Shown here: positions 16,884-26,597 of the stretch, one piece after another | Layout: each line of letters opens with the position of its first letter | Numbering within the stretch: the stretch's first letter is position 1 | NCBI GenBank assembly: GCA_002493945.1 | Contig: DLAL01000071.1 | Coordinates: 46,802-93,525 of the forward strand | DNA length: 46,724 nucleotides | Source: Porphyromonadaceae bacterium UBA7048 | GTDB lineage: Bacteria > Bacteroidota > Bacteroidia > Bacteroidales > Muribaculaceae | Direction of reading: 5' to 3' | Position numbers and translations under genes: made by a program | The notes under the pieces: generated by a model | Database searches by the model: none | What the model was told of the DNA's origin: nothing | The model's input: only the letters and a program-made list of their open reading frames with translations

Positions 16884-18569
16884 GTGCTTCTGCGCATACT
16901 TCAAATATTCCTGTTGACGGCTCTGGCTGCTCCGATGCTCGGTGCGGCCACTGGTAACGACATCGACTCGCTTGTCAGGGTTCTTGACAGCGTGCTTGAC
17001 CGCCGTCCCGAAATCATCGCAGCCAAGGAAGCCGAGCTTGATAGCCTGCGGCACGACTATGCAGCGGCCAGGACTGACGATGAGCGTTTCGAGGCTGCCG
17101 GACAGCTGTTCGACAGTTTCAAGAGTTTCAGCACCGACTCGGCCTACCGCTATACGATAGAGCGCGAGCGCATCGCCAGGCGGACAGGCAATCCTCACTA
17201 CATAGCCAATGCGCTGATGAACCGCGCCGACATCCTGTGCTCGAACGGTATGTACAAGGAGACCCTCGACATCATGAACGGCATACGCCGCAGCGACCTG
17301 CCTGACTATCTGCATCCGTACTACTTCCATATCCTCCACACGACCTATACGCGGCTGGCCGACTATGCTTCGTTCGGGAATGACCGCGACATCTATCAGC
17401 ATACAGCCGACGCCTACCGCGACTCTCTGCTGACGGTCAACGATCCGTCGACTTTCGCCTACGCAGTGCTGACGGCTGACCACTACAACGCCACGGGCGA
17501 ATACGACCGCGTGATAGATACTCTCACAGACTATATCGGCTCGCACGACACGGGCGACCACGAACTTGCCATCCTTTCGTGGATTCTTTCGGAAGCATAC
17601 CGCAACAAGGGCGACCACGAGAACCGCAAGCGCTATGCTGTGATAGCCGCCACGGGCGACATGCGCTCGGCTACACTCGAGTATGTGGCGCTCCGTCAGC
17701 TCGCGCTGATGCTGAGTCTCGAGGGCGACCTCGAGCGTACCTACCGCTATCTGACTGTGTCGGTCGACGATGCCGCCCGGTGCAATGTGCGCCAGCGCAT
17801 CATAGAGCTGAACGAGTCATATCCGCTGATAACGAAGATGTACATCGACAAAATCGAGAGTCAGAAACACCGTCAGCTCCTTCTGCTGCTGGCAGTGTCG
17901 GTCCTCTTCGTGGGACTGGCGGTGACGCTGGTGTTCATGCGGCGTCAGATGCTAAGTCTGGCGCATGCCCGGAAGCAGATCGAGGAGTCGAACACTCGTC
18001 TGAATACGCTCAACGAGCAGCTTCTGCGCTCGAATGCCGAGCTCAGCAAGGCCAATGGCGACATCGCCGAAGCCTCGCGCGTCAAGGCGGTCTACATAGC
18101 GCGCTACATGGACCAGTGCCTTGACTACATAGAGCGCCTCGACTCCTACCGCCGCGCGGTGAACAAGTTCGTCAAGCACGGCAAGGACGACGAGCTGCGC
18201 GCCTATCTGAAGTCCACACAGCTCATCGACGACGAGCTGGACGCCTTCTACGACAACTTCGACACCACCTTCCTGAAGCTATATCCCACCTTCGTGAACG
18301 ACTTCAACGGCCTCCTCGCACCCGGCGAGGCTCTCGAGCCGCGCAAGGACGGATCGCTGACGGCTGAGTTGCGCATCTTCGCGCTGATACGCCTCGGCAT
18401 CACCGACAGCCGGCAGATAGCGAAGTTCCTGAGATACTCCCTGACAACCATCTACAATTATCGAACCAAAATAAGAAACAAGGCCCGCGGCGACCGCAAC
18501 AATCTCGAGGCTGAAGTGATGCTCATAGGCCGATATGACCTGGCATCGGCCGAAAATGAGGCGTCGTGA
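16884..18569 (+). CDS. SusR-like membrane transcriptional regulator (DUF6377)
   Basis: A 561-aa protein whose layout matches Bacteroides SusR-type regulators. It has a signal or membrane N-terminus, a periplasmic helical-repeat sensor of about 300 residues (TPR-like, for example ANALMNRADILCSNGMYKET) and a membrane segment near residues 332-352 (LLLLLAVSVLFVGLAVTLVF). A cytoplasmic coiled coil (about 358-395) and a C-terminal helix-turn-helix (about 490-545: ELRIFALIRLGITDSRQIAKF, TIYNYRTKIRNKA) complete it. In B. thetaiotaomicron SusR responds to maltose-type sugars and activates sus. Its position directly upstream of susC supports the same job here (inference). The start is GTG; no in-frame ATG precedes it. 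Confidence 0.9.
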   Translation: MLLRILQIFLLTALAAPMLGAATGNDIDSLVRVLDSVLDRRPEIIAAKEAELDSLRHDYAAARTDDERFEAAGQLFDSFKSFSTDSAYRYTIERERIARRTGNPHYIANALMNRADILCSNGMYKETLDIMNGIRRSDLPDYLHPYYFHILHTTYTRLADYASFGNDRDIYQHTADAYRDSLLTVNDPSTFAYAVLTADHYNATGEYDRVIDTLTDYIGSHDTGDHELAILSWILSEAYRNKGDHENRKRYAVIAATGDMRSATLEYVALRQLALMLSLEGDLERTYRYLTVSVDDAARCNVRQRIIELNESYPLITKMYIDKIESQKHRQLLLLLAVSVLFVGLAVTLVFMRRQMLSLAHARKQIEESNTRLNTLNEQLLRSNAELSKANGDIAEASRVKAVYIARYMDQCLDYIERLDSYRRAVNKFVKHGKDDELRAYLKSTQLIDDELDAFYDNFDTTFLKLYPTFVNDFNGLLAPGEALEPRKDGSLTAELRIFALIRLGITDSRQIAKFLRYSLTTIYNYRTKIRNKARGDRNNLEAEVMLIGRYDLASAENEAS

Positions 18570-18632
18570 CGCTGTGAAAACCACTACATAATAAGCAACT
18601 CTGCGAAACCATCTATTATCTATAAATCAAAG

Positions 18633-18649
18633 GATTAAATATTTTAATC
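18633..18649. promoter_or_regulatory. perfect inverted repeat upstream of susC, candidate operator
   Basis: GATTAAA-TAT-TTTAATC is an exact 7-bp inverted repeat with a 3-bp spacer, 33 bp upstream of the -33 box of the susC promoter. Position and symmetry suit an activator site for the adjacent SusR-like protein; the assignment is inference. Confidence 0.5.
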
Positions 18650-18682
18650 GCTCCCAAACCGCTACTTTTTCAGTACATGCGG

Positions 18683-18713
18683 TTGACATGCGCAGACACA
18701 TTATATAATTTTG
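18683..18713 (+). promoter_or_regulatory. promoter of the susC-susD operon
   Basis: TTGACA at 18683-18688 and TAATTTTG at 18706-18713, 17 bp apart, form a strong Bacteroides-type promoter 40 bp before the susC ATG. Confidence 0.75.
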
Positions 18714-18753
18714 TGTCAGAAAAAATACAAATCCTCAAAACCTAATACTCAAC

Positions 18754-21744
18754 ATGACACGACTCAAGAATCAGTCCCTACGGTTGCTGCTTCTGCTCTT
18801 CATGGCAATAGGACTGATCCCTCTGGCATCAGCCGAGACCATAACAGTGAACGGCGCCGTGACCGATGCGACGGGCGAGACCGTCATCGGCGCAAGCATT
18901 CTTATCAAAGGAGAAAAATTCGGAACGACCACCGATATCGACGGCCGCTACAGCATCAAGGCCGACAGCAACGGTACGCTCGTATTCTCTTCCATCGGCT
19001 ACGAGACTCAGGAAGTCCGTATCGACGGACGCACCACCATCGATGTGGTGATGCAGGAGAACAACGCCCTCCTCAATGAGGTGGTGGTCATCGGCTACGG
19101 CACGATGGATAAGAAGGAACTCACCTCGGCCATATCGCACGTGAGTTCGAAGGACTTCCTCTCGGTGAGCTCGCTCGACCCCTCGATGATGATTCAGGGC
19201 AAGGTGCCCGGTGTGTCCATCACCAACACGGGCGCCGGCGACCCCAACAACCAGGCGTCGATACAGATCCGCGGCGTGTCGTCGCGTAACGCCGGCCTCG
19301 GCCCGCTGATTGTCATCGACGGTGTGCCCGGCGGAAATCTGACCAACATCAATCCCAACGACATCGAGTCCTTCGATATACTCAAGGACGGCGCAGCATC
19401 GGCTATCTACGGTACGCGCGGATCGAACGGCGTCATCCTCGTCACCACCAAGAAAGGCAGCAAGGACGGCTCCGTGCACACCACTTATAATGCCACTCTG
19501 GCATGGGACGTGCTCAAGAGAGAACTCAAGATGATGGACGCGCAGGACTACCGCGACGTGCGTCTGGCATGGGGTGACAACGGCGTGGACCTGGGCGGCA
19601 ACGTCGACTGGCTCGACGCCGTCTCGCGCACGGGCTTCACCCAGCAGCACACCCTGACGGTCAGCGGCGGCAATGACCGCAGCAACTACCGCATGAGCGT
19701 GGACTACCGCAATGCCAACGGTATCGACCTGCGCTCGCATCGCGAGGAGTACGGCGCACGCGCGTCGGTGCACCACACCACCAAGGGCGGCCTCTTCACC
19801 ATCGACGCCAACGTGGCTCCACGCATCATCTACCGCGACAATGCCGACTGGGGCGTGTTCAAGAGCGCCATCGAGGCCAACCCCACCACGCCGCTGATGG
19901 ACCCCACCAATCCTACACGCTACTATAACTTCCAGGGGCAGGTGGTAAGTGCCAATCCCGTCGAGCTCCAGAAACTCGAGAAGGACCACGCCGACACCAA
20001 GCTGCTCGACTGGGACGCCACACTCAAGCTCAACCTGCTGCCCCTCCTGGCCAAGGACGGCGACTCGCCCCACTCGCTGAGCACGCAGATCATGTTCGCC
20101 GACCACCAGTACACCAACGACAACTCGTGGTTCCGTCCCTCGACCAGCACCGTGGCCATCAACAACGGCTACGACGGTGAGGCAAGCCGCTCCTACGCCG
20201 CCGAGCGCCAGTACGTGGTGGAATGGCTCGGCAACTACGGCCTGCGTCTGAACAAGCACAATCTCAAGGCCATGGTAGGCTACTCCTACCAGTACTCCCA
20301 CTACTCGGGCTTCTCGGCCTGGAACAAGGACTTCCCCAACGACGGTCTCGGCTCCGACAACCTCGGCTCGGGCGAGCTCGGCAAGGAAGAGGGCGAGGTG
20401 CTGATGAGCAGCTACCGCAATGACTCCAAACTCATATCGTTCTTCGGCCGCGTGAGCTACGACTTCGCCGGCAAGTATCTCTTCACAGCGTCGCTGCGCC
20501 ACGAAGGCTCGTCGAAGTTCGGCGATAACCACAAGTGGGGCGACTTCCCTGCCGTGTCGGCCGGCTGGCGCATCTCCGAGGAATCCTTCATGCAGGGCAT
20601 CGACTGGATCGACGACCTGAAAATCCGCGGTGACTTCGGTGTCACCGGCAACCAGGACTTCGGCAGCTACATATCGCTGAACACCATGACCGGCTTCGGT
20701 TACTACTTCTACAACGGCCGTTACTTCCAGGTATGGGGCCCGTCGAAGAACGTCAACCCAGACCTCCGCTGGGAGAAAGGCAAGAACTGGAACGTCGGCA
20801 TCGACTTCTCGCTCTTCAACAACCGCTTCTTCGGCTCGCTGAACTACTTCAACCGCCGCCAGCAGGACCTTCTGGGCAACTACAAGGTGTCCGTGCCGCC
20901 CTTCCTCTTCGACGAGACCTACGTCAACGTGGGCACGATGAAGAACACGGGCTTCGAGTTTGACCTGAACTTCAACGCCGTCACCACCAGGGACTTCACC
21001 TACAACTTCAGCGTGATAGGCACCACGATGAGCAACAAGTTCGTAGACTTCAGCAACTCCCAGTACGTCGGCCAGGACTACTACGACCTGTGCGGCACCG
21101 AGGATCCCTACTCGCACTATAACCTCCAGCGCATCCAGAAGGGCGAATCCCTCGGCAACTTCTTCATGTGGCGCTATGCCGGCATCACCGAAGGCGGCGA
21201 GTGGCTCGTCTACGACCGCGACGGCGACGTCATCCTCGCATCGCAGGCCACCGAGGCCGACCGCGCCATCGTAGGCAACGGCATGCCCAAGTTTACCATG
21301 TCCACCAGCCACAACTTCCGCTACAAGAACTTCGACCTCTCGCTCTTCTTCCGCGGAGCATTCGGCTTCGATATCTTCAATATCCATGAGTTCTACTACG
21401 GCACGCGCAACTTCACCGGCAACCGCCTCCAGCTCGCCTACGACCGCAACTTCGACCTCAACCCGACGTCCAACCCCGTGGTGAGCGACTACTTCCTCGA
21501 GCGCGGCGACTATCTGAAGCTCGACATGGTCACCTTAGGCTACACCCTCAAGACCCCCAAGGCACGCTTCATGGACTCGCTCCGACTCTACTTTACGGCC
21601 AAGAACGTATTCACCATCACCAATTTCACCGGCGTAGACCCCTCCACCTACCAGGTGAACGGTCTGACTCCCGGCGCCAATGGCTCGCGCAGCTACTATC
21701 CTTCGACGCGCCAGTTCATCGTCGGTCTGCAGCTTGATTTCTAA
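18754..21744 (+). CDS. susC: SusC/RagA family TonB-linked outer-membrane transporter
   Basis: A 996-aa outer-membrane beta-barrel that imports oligosaccharides with energy from TonB. After a signal peptide (1-27) comes a carboxypeptidase-regulatory-like domain (about 29-103: VNGAVTDATGETVIGASI). Next are the SusC-type TonB-box region (NEVVVIGYGTMDKKELTSAI), the plug (about 120-230: IRGVSSRN, VIDGVPGG, DILKDGAASAIYGTRGSNGV) and the barrel, ending in RQFIVGLQLDF with the terminal Phe needed for barrel assembly. It is the first gene of the polysaccharide utilisation operon, 27 bp before susD. Symbol given by family; substrate inferred from neighbours as alpha-glucan. Confidence 0.96.
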   Translation: MTRLKNQSLRLLLLLFMAIGLIPLASAETITVNGAVTDATGETVIGASILIKGEKFGTTTDIDGRYSIKADSNGTLVFSSIGYETQEVRIDGRTTIDVVMQENNALLNEVVVIGYGTMDKKELTSAISHVSSKDFLSVSSLDPSMMIQGKVPGVSITNTGAGDPNNQASIQIRGVSSRNAGLGPLIVIDGVPGGNLTNINPNDIESFDILKDGAASAIYGTRGSNGVILVTTKKGSKDGSVHTTYNATLAWDVLKRELKMMDAQDYRDVRLAWGDNGVDLGGNVDWLDAVSRTGFTQQHTLTVSGGNDRSNYRMSVDYRNANGIDLRSHREEYGARASVHHTTKGGLFTIDANVAPRIIYRDNADWGVFKSAIEANPTTPLMDPTNPTRYYNFQGQVVSANPVELQKLEKDHADTKLLDWDATLKLNLLPLLAKDGDSPHSLSTQIMFADHQYTNDNSWFRPSTSTVAINNGYDGEASRSYAAERQYVVEWLGNYGLRLNKHNLKAMVGYSYQYSHYSGFSAWNKDFPNDGLGSDNLGSGELGKEEGEVLMSSYRNDSKLISFFGRVSYDFAGKYLFTASLRHEGSSKFGDNHKWGDFPAVSAGWRISEESFMQGIDWIDDLKIRGDFGVTGNQDFGSYISLNTMTGFGYYFYNGRYFQVWGPSKNVNPDLRWEKGKNWNVGIDFSLFNNRFFGSLNYFNRRQQDLLGNYKVSVPPFLFDETYVNVGTMKNTGFEFDLNFNAVTTRDFTYNFSVIGTTMSNKFVDFSNSQYVGQDYYDLCGTEDPYSHYNLQRIQKGESLGNFFMWRYAGITEGGEWLVYDRDGDVILASQATEADRAIVGNGMPKFTMSTSHNFRYKNFDLSLFFRGAFGFDIFNIHEFYYGTRNFTGNRLQLAYDRNFDLNPTSNPVVSDYFLERGDYLKLDMVTLGYTLKTPKARFMDSLRLYFTAKNVFTITNFTGVDPSTYQVNGLTPGANGSRSYYPSTRQFIVGLQLDF

Positions 21745-21771
21745 CATACCATACAAAACAGAGTCTTATCA

Positions 21772-23508
21772 ATGAAACTGTATCAATATATAGGCGCAGC
21801 AACCCTCGGCATAGCATCGCTGTGCAGCTGCACCGACCTGAGCGAGACACTCTACGACCAGGTGGGCACCCAGAACTACTATAACACGAAGTCGGACGTC
21901 GAGCGAGCTGTGTTCCGTCCCTTCGAGCACGCTTACTGGAGCATCCAGAGCCGTCACGTGCTGAACGAACTCTCGGCCGACCAGCTCATCACCCCCACGC
22001 GCGACGGCTGGTGGGACGACGGCGGCAAGTGGCGCCGCCTGCACTACCACCAGTGGGACGTCGAGGACGGCGGCGACGCACAGACCGAGTGGAACGGCTG
22101 CTTCCAGGGCATCATGCAGTGCAACTACGTCATCGAGGACCTTGAGAAGCTCGACCCCTCGCGCTTCGGATTCTCCCAGCCCGAGTTCGATAACCTCGCC
22201 GCTCAGGCACGCGTGCTCCGCGCATGGTTCTACATCCGTCTGCTCGACGCTTTCCGCAACATCCCCCTTGCCGTAAGCTATAATAATGTAGACCTCAATA
22301 CCACCGAGCAGGTAGAGCCCAAGCGCATCTTCACCTTCATCGAGGAAGAGCTCAAGGACTGCATCGACCTCCTGGTGAAGAAAGAAAGCCTCGGTTCGAA
22401 CGCCCTTCTTCAGGGCCAGTGGACCAAGGCCGGCGCCGCAGCCCTGCTGGTGCGCCTCTATCTCAACGCTCAGGTGTATGTGGGCGAGGACCGCTACTCT
22501 GACTGCGCCGAGGTGGCTCAGAAGATACTCGACGGCGAGTACGGAGCCTACGAGGTGGCCGACCGCTGGGACGCTCCCTTCGACTGGAACAACAATGAGT
22601 GTGACGAAGTGATATTCGGATTCCCCGGCTCGCAGGGCTACTCCTTCTGGCACTATCAGGGCGACACATACTGGTGGACCGTACCTGCCCGCGCTCGTTA
22701 CTACTTCAACGACCGCAAGGCCAAGGGCGGAGACCACAACACCAAGTACGCCGCTTCGCCCAGCTACGACCTCAACGGCAAGCTCTACGAATACGAGCTG
22801 GGCATGCCCGTGCAGAATTTCCGCAAGTATCCCGGCGACGAGCGCATGAAGCTCTACCGCAACCTGGGCAACAGCACACGCGAGGGCATGTTCCTCTTCG
22901 GGTATCTCGAATACACCGACGAGGACGGCAGCACCAAGCGCGTCGCAGCCCCCGAGCAGCCCTACGACCTCTATATCCGCGATGCCGTGGGCCGCTTCCA
23001 GAGCCTTTCGCCCGACCGCTGGCCAGCCGACAAGACAAGCAACCTGATGAACGGCGACCACAACTCGGGATGGCACTTCGCCAAGTATCCCTTCTACAGC
23101 GATGACGACGCCCACCAGATGGAGAGCGACTACACCGAAATCCGTCTGCCTGAAATCATCTACTCCCTGGCCGAGTGCAAGCTGCGCAAGGGCGATCCCC
23201 GCGGCGCCGCAGTGCTGCTCAACTCCGTCCGCAAGCGCAACTATCCCGCCGAGAACTACAATCAGGTGCTCTATGCGCCCGAAGGCACAGTGACGCTCGA
23301 CGAGCGCGAGATGCTGGCCGAATGGGGCCGCGAGTTCTTTGCCGAGAGCCGCCGTCGCATCGACCTGATCCGATTCGGCAAGTTCAGCCGTTCGTCGTGG
23401 TGGGACAAAACCCCCGACGTCGACAACCACACCGAGATCTTCCCTATCATGCGGCCTATCCTCAACTCCAACCGCAGCCTCAAACAAAACCCCGGTTATA
23501 ACGACTAA
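21772..23508 (+). CDS. susD: SusD/RagB family glycan-binding lipoprotein
   Basis: A 578-aa surface lipoprotein with a short signal and a lipobox ending at the first Cys of LCSCTD. It caps the SusC pore and delivers glycan. The N-terminal SusD helices include ELSADQLITPTRDGWWDDGG and NYVIEDLEKLD, then QARVLRAWFYIRLLDAFRNIPL. The C-terminal RagB region has IRLPEIIYSLAECKLRKGDP and EWGREFFAESRRRIDLIRFGKF, both diagnostic. Many exposed Trp and Tyr residues suit sugar stacking. susE/F-like follows after 2 bp, so the genes are tightly coupled. Confidence 0.96.
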   Translation: MKLYQYIGAATLGIASLCSCTDLSETLYDQVGTQNYYNTKSDVERAVFRPFEHAYWSIQSRHVLNELSADQLITPTRDGWWDDGGKWRRLHYHQWDVEDGGDAQTEWNGCFQGIMQCNYVIEDLEKLDPSRFGFSQPEFDNLAAQARVLRAWFYIRLLDAFRNIPLAVSYNNVDLNTTEQVEPKRIFTFIEEELKDCIDLLVKKESLGSNALLQGQWTKAGAAALLVRLYLNAQVYVGEDRYSDCAEVAQKILDGEYGAYEVADRWDAPFDWNNNECDEVIFGFPGSQGYSFWHYQGDTYWWTVPARARYYFNDRKAKGGDHNTKYAASPSYDLNGKLYEYELGMPVQNFRKYPGDERMKLYRNLGNSTREGMFLFGYLEYTDEDGSTKRVAAPEQPYDLYIRDAVGRFQSLSPDRWPADKTSNLMNGDHNSGWHFAKYPFYSDDDAHQMESDYTEIRLPEIIYSLAECKLRKGDPRGAAVLLNSVRKRNYPAENYNQVLYAPEGTVTLDEREMLAEWGREFFAESRRRIDLIRFGKFSRSSWWDKTPDVDNHTEIFPIMRPILNSNRSLKQNPGYND

Positions 23509-23510
23509 TC

Positions 23511-25136
23511 ATGAAAAGCATAAGCAACATCATAGCTACTGCTGCACTCGGCCTGGCGCTCGCCGCCACTGTCAGCAGCTGCGAGGGCCACAAGGAACTC
23601 GTGATATATGAGGGCGAACTGCCCATCAAGACGTCGACCCTCTACATGGTGGGCGACGCCACCCCCGGAGGCTGGAGCCTCGACGTGGCCACACCCCTGA
23701 CCCCGGGCGAGGACGACGTCCTCATCTTCGGCTGGGAAGGCCAGCTCCGCGCCGGCGAGGTGAAGCTCTGTCTGAGCAATGCCAGCTGGGACGTGCCCTT
23801 CATCCGTCCGCTCACCAACGGCACCGAGATCAGCAGCACCGACATCACCGACGCTGCCTTCGCCATCCATGCCGGTGACCCCGACGACAAGTGGAAGGTG
23901 ACCGAGGCCGGCAAGTACCGCCTCACTTTCAACCTGCGCAACCACACCATGTCGACAGCTTACCTCGGAGGCCCCGACGCTCCCGTGATTGTGCCCATCG
24001 AGGCAGAGAACGTATATATCGTAGGCGACGCCACCCCCAACGGATGGAACATCGACCAGGCATACGAGATGACCAAAGAGTCGCAGTACATCTTCGCCTA
24101 TGAAGGCGTACTCAAGGCCGGCGAGCTCAAGGCGACTACCGACCGCAGCAAGGGCTGGGACGTAGAGTTCATCCGTCCGACCTCCGAAGGCGTGGAGATA
24201 GGCCGCAACGGTGTCGCCGCCGACGACTTCGAGTACACCATGGCGCCCGACAACAAGTGGAAAGTGACCGAGACCGGCAAGTACCGTCTCGTGTTCGACC
24301 TCGAGAACTGGAAGGTCAGCGCCGAGTATCTCGGCGAGGCTGAGCCCGAAGAACCCGAGCAGCCTGAAGTGCCCGCCGGCACCCCGATAGAGACGGAGAC
24401 CCTCTTTATTATAGGCGACGCCACTCCCGGCGGCTGGAGCATGGACGATGCCACGGCCTTCACCGCCGACGCCTCGAACAAGTATCTCTTCACCTGGGAA
24501 GGCACCCTGAACACCGGCTCGATGAAAGCCTGCACTGTGCGGGACGGCACCTTCTCGTGTCCCTTCCTCCGCCCGGCCACCGACGGCGTGGCCATCTCGG
24601 CCGAAGGCGTAGCCGAACCCGGATTCATCTACACCGCCGGCGACCCCGACAACAAGTGGAACGTGACCGAAGCCGGCACCTACCGCATCACCTTCGACCT
24701 GGAGCACTACACCATCACCGTCGTGAAGTCCGGCTCCGAAGAGCCCGAACAGCCCGAGGACCCCGAGCAGCCAAAGGACGAACTGATGGCCGCCACCACC
24801 TTCCACATCATCGGCGACGCCACACCCGGCGGCTGGAGCATGGACAACCTGACTGCCCTGACGGCCACGGCAGAGAAGCCCCACGTGTTCTCGTGGACCG
24901 GCGAGCTCAAGACAGGCTCGATGAAGGCCTGCGTGGCATCCGACGGAACGTTCTCCTGTCCCTTCGCCCGTCCGGCCACCGACGGAGTGACCATCTCGGC
25001 CGCAGGCGTGGCCGAGCCCGGATTCATCTACACCGCCGGCGACCCCGACAACAAGTGGAACGTGACCGAAGCCGGCACATACACCATCACTTTCGACCTC
25101 GAAAACCGCACCATCAGCGCCGTGAAGGTCGGATAA
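23511..25136 (+). CDS. SusE/SusF-like starch-binding outer-membrane lipoprotein, four modules
   Basis: A 541-aa lipoprotein (lipobox VSSC, Cys near residue 25) made of four similar beta-sandwich modules that begin around residues 43, 167, 297 and 430. Each has the signature [IV]GDATPxGW, a [D/S]xxFxxPFxRP-like strand and KWxVTExGxYRxTFxLxN. Acidic Pro/Glu/Gln-rich linkers separate modules 2-3 and 3-4. Modules of this type in SusE/SusF bind alpha-glucan at the cell surface. Modules 3 and 4 are nearly identical, including a long exact DNA match around 24617 and 25018, which indicates recent duplication or gene conversion. Cotranscribed with susCD. Confidence 0.9.
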   Translation: MKSISNIIATAALGLALAATVSSCEGHKELVIYEGELPIKTSTLYMVGDATPGGWSLDVATPLTPGEDDVLIFGWEGQLRAGEVKLCLSNASWDVPFIRPLTNGTEISSTDITDAAFAIHAGDPDDKWKVTEAGKYRLTFNLRNHTMSTAYLGGPDAPVIVPIEAENVYIVGDATPNGWNIDQAYEMTKESQYIFAYEGVLKAGELKATTDRSKGWDVEFIRPTSEGVEIGRNGVAADDFEYTMAPDNKWKVTETGKYRLVFDLENWKVSAEYLGEAEPEEPEQPEVPAGTPIETETLFIIGDATPGGWSMDDATAFTADASNKYLFTWEGTLNTGSMKACTVRDGTFSCPFLRPATDGVAISAEGVAEPGFIYTAGDPDNKWNVTEAGTYRITFDLEHYTITVVKSGSEEPEQPEDPEQPKDELMAATTFHIIGDATPGGWSMDNLTALTATAEKPHVFSWTGELKTGSMKACVASDGTFSCPFARPATDGVTISAAGVAEPGFIYTAGDPDNKWNVTEAGTYTITFDLENRTISAVKVG

Positions 25137-25163
25137 ACTCACCAATCTCTAATAACCGGATCA

Positions 25164-26594
25164 ATGAAACACAATAAAATGACCCTCATATCAGCAGCAG
25201 CCGTCATCGGAGCCTCGATGCTGGCCTCGTGCGGCGAGGACGTGAACATGAAGCGTCCGCCTGTATTCACCCTTCCCGAACTTCCGCAGATCAGCGACGT
25301 ACATGTCTACAAGGCACCGCTCTACTGGAGCGTGTACGAGTACTGCTACGAACTGGAGCGCGCCGGCGTCCCCGAGAGCGACATGGACATATCGCCCGAG
25401 GAGTGGGACAAGATTCTCGACTGGGTGGCACGCGACCTCAAGCCCCACGGCTACGACATGGTGTGCACCGACGGCTTCATCCCCATGCTCGCCAAGGACG
25501 CGAGCGGCTACATGACGCACTACGGCTCCACGGCCCTGAAGGACCTCGTGGCCAAGGCCGAGGCCCGCGGTCTCAAGGTGGGCGTCTACGACAATCCTCT
25601 GTGGATACACGGCGACGAGTCCACCCCTATCGAGGGCACTGACTATACCTTCGCCAACCTTCCTTACCGCGGAGTGGAGGAGGTGACCAACCCCGACGCC
25701 ACGGGCGACCGCTGGTTCAAGTGGGCCATGGCCGACCATCCCGGAGCACGTGAGTATATCGACGGCTTCTTCAAGCACTACTCGGACCTCGGCATCAAGT
25801 ACATACGCATGGACTTCCTCTCGTGGTACGAGGACGGCAAGGACCGCAACATGGGCACCGTGGGCTACGGCTACGGCCGCGCATCCTATGGCCGCGCCCT
25901 GTCGTACATCGCCGAGTCGGCCAAGAAGTACGGCGTCTTCACTTCGCTCGTCATGCCTCACCTCTACAACGACGCCGAGCTTGAGGCACGGTACGGCAAC
26001 ATGGTCCGCATCGTGGCCGACACCGCTACCGGCGGATGGTGGCACTACTCCTCGGCTGACCGCGGCCGAACATATGCCAACTGGCCCAACTGCATGAACA
26101 TGTTCGACGGTTTCATCTACTGGTCGCACATCGCAGGCAAGGACAAGGTGATTCTCGACGGCGACTTCATCCGTCTGAACACCTTCGAGACCGAAGCCGA
26201 GAAGCAGTCGGTGGTGTCGCTCCAGCTCATGGCCGGCGGTCCTGTCACCGTGTCGGACCAGTACCACAACATCGGCTCCAACCTCCGGTACTACACCAAC
26301 GACGAGCTGCTGGCCCTCAACGCCGACCGCTTCGTGGGTCATCCTCTGAGCGAGACCCTCACCGACGCCAACAGCCAGATATGGTACGGTCAGATGTCTG
26401 ACGGCTCGTACGTCGTGGGCGTGTTCAACCGCGAGGACGCCGGCAAGTCCGTGACACTCAATCTGTCCGACCTCGGCCTGACAGGCTCGTGGAACGTGCG
26501 CGACCTCTGGCAGCACAAGGACGAAGGTTCGACCTCGACCCTCAGCGTCCAGATACCCGCACGCGGATGTAAAATCATGAAACTCACCAAGTAA
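25164..26594 (+). CDS. GH27-like (clan GH-D) glycoside hydrolase lipoprotein
   Basis: A 476-aa lipoprotein (lipobox LASC, Cys23) with a GH27-type TIM barrel. Landmarks in order are APLYWSVYEYCYE (as PMGWNSW in the family), LKPHGYDMVCTDGF, LVAKAEARGLKVGVYDNPLW, KYIRMDF with the probable nucleophile Asp217, and MVRIVADTATGGWW with the probable acid/base Asp286. QSVVSLQLMAGGPVTVSDQ and ELLALNADRFVGHPL close the barrel, and a C-terminal beta domain follows. GH27 includes alpha-galactosidases and isomaltodextranase. Flanked by susE/F-like and GH97 genes (27 and 3 bp gaps), an alpha-glucan or alpha-1,6-glucan specificity is more likely than galactoside, but the sequence does not prove it. Confidence 0.78.
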   Translation: MKHNKMTLISAAAVIGASMLASCGEDVNMKRPPVFTLPELPQISDVHVYKAPLYWSVYEYCYELERAGVPESDMDISPEEWDKILDWVARDLKPHGYDMVCTDGFIPMLAKDASGYMTHYGSTALKDLVAKAEARGLKVGVYDNPLWIHGDESTPIEGTDYTFANLPYRGVEEVTNPDATGDRWFKWAMADHPGAREYIDGFFKHYSDLGIKYIRMDFLSWYEDGKDRNMGTVGYGYGRASYGRALSYIAESAKKYGVFTSLVMPHLYNDAELEARYGNMVRIVADTATGGWWHYSSADRGRTYANWPNCMNMFDGFIYWSHIAGKDKVILDGDFIRLNTFETEAEKQSVVSLQLMAGGPVTVSDQYHNIGSNLRYYTNDELLALNADRFVGHPLSETLTDANSQIWYGQMSDGSYVVGVFNREDAGKSVTLNLSDLGLTGSWNVRDLWQHKDEGSTSTLSVQIPARGCKIMKLTK

Positions 26595-26597
26595 GCC

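Noticed and set aside
18829..21387. An 852-aa open frame antisense to susC
   Set aside because: It lies fully within susC, has no recognisable domain and a low-complexity Val/Glu/His/Ala composition typical of the reverse frame of a GC-rich gene.
25164..26594. GH66 dextranase
   Set aside because: A dextran locus would suit GH66, but the barrel landmarks (KYIRMDF, MVRIVAD, LQLMAGGPVTVSDQ) follow GH27, and no GH66 motif was seen.
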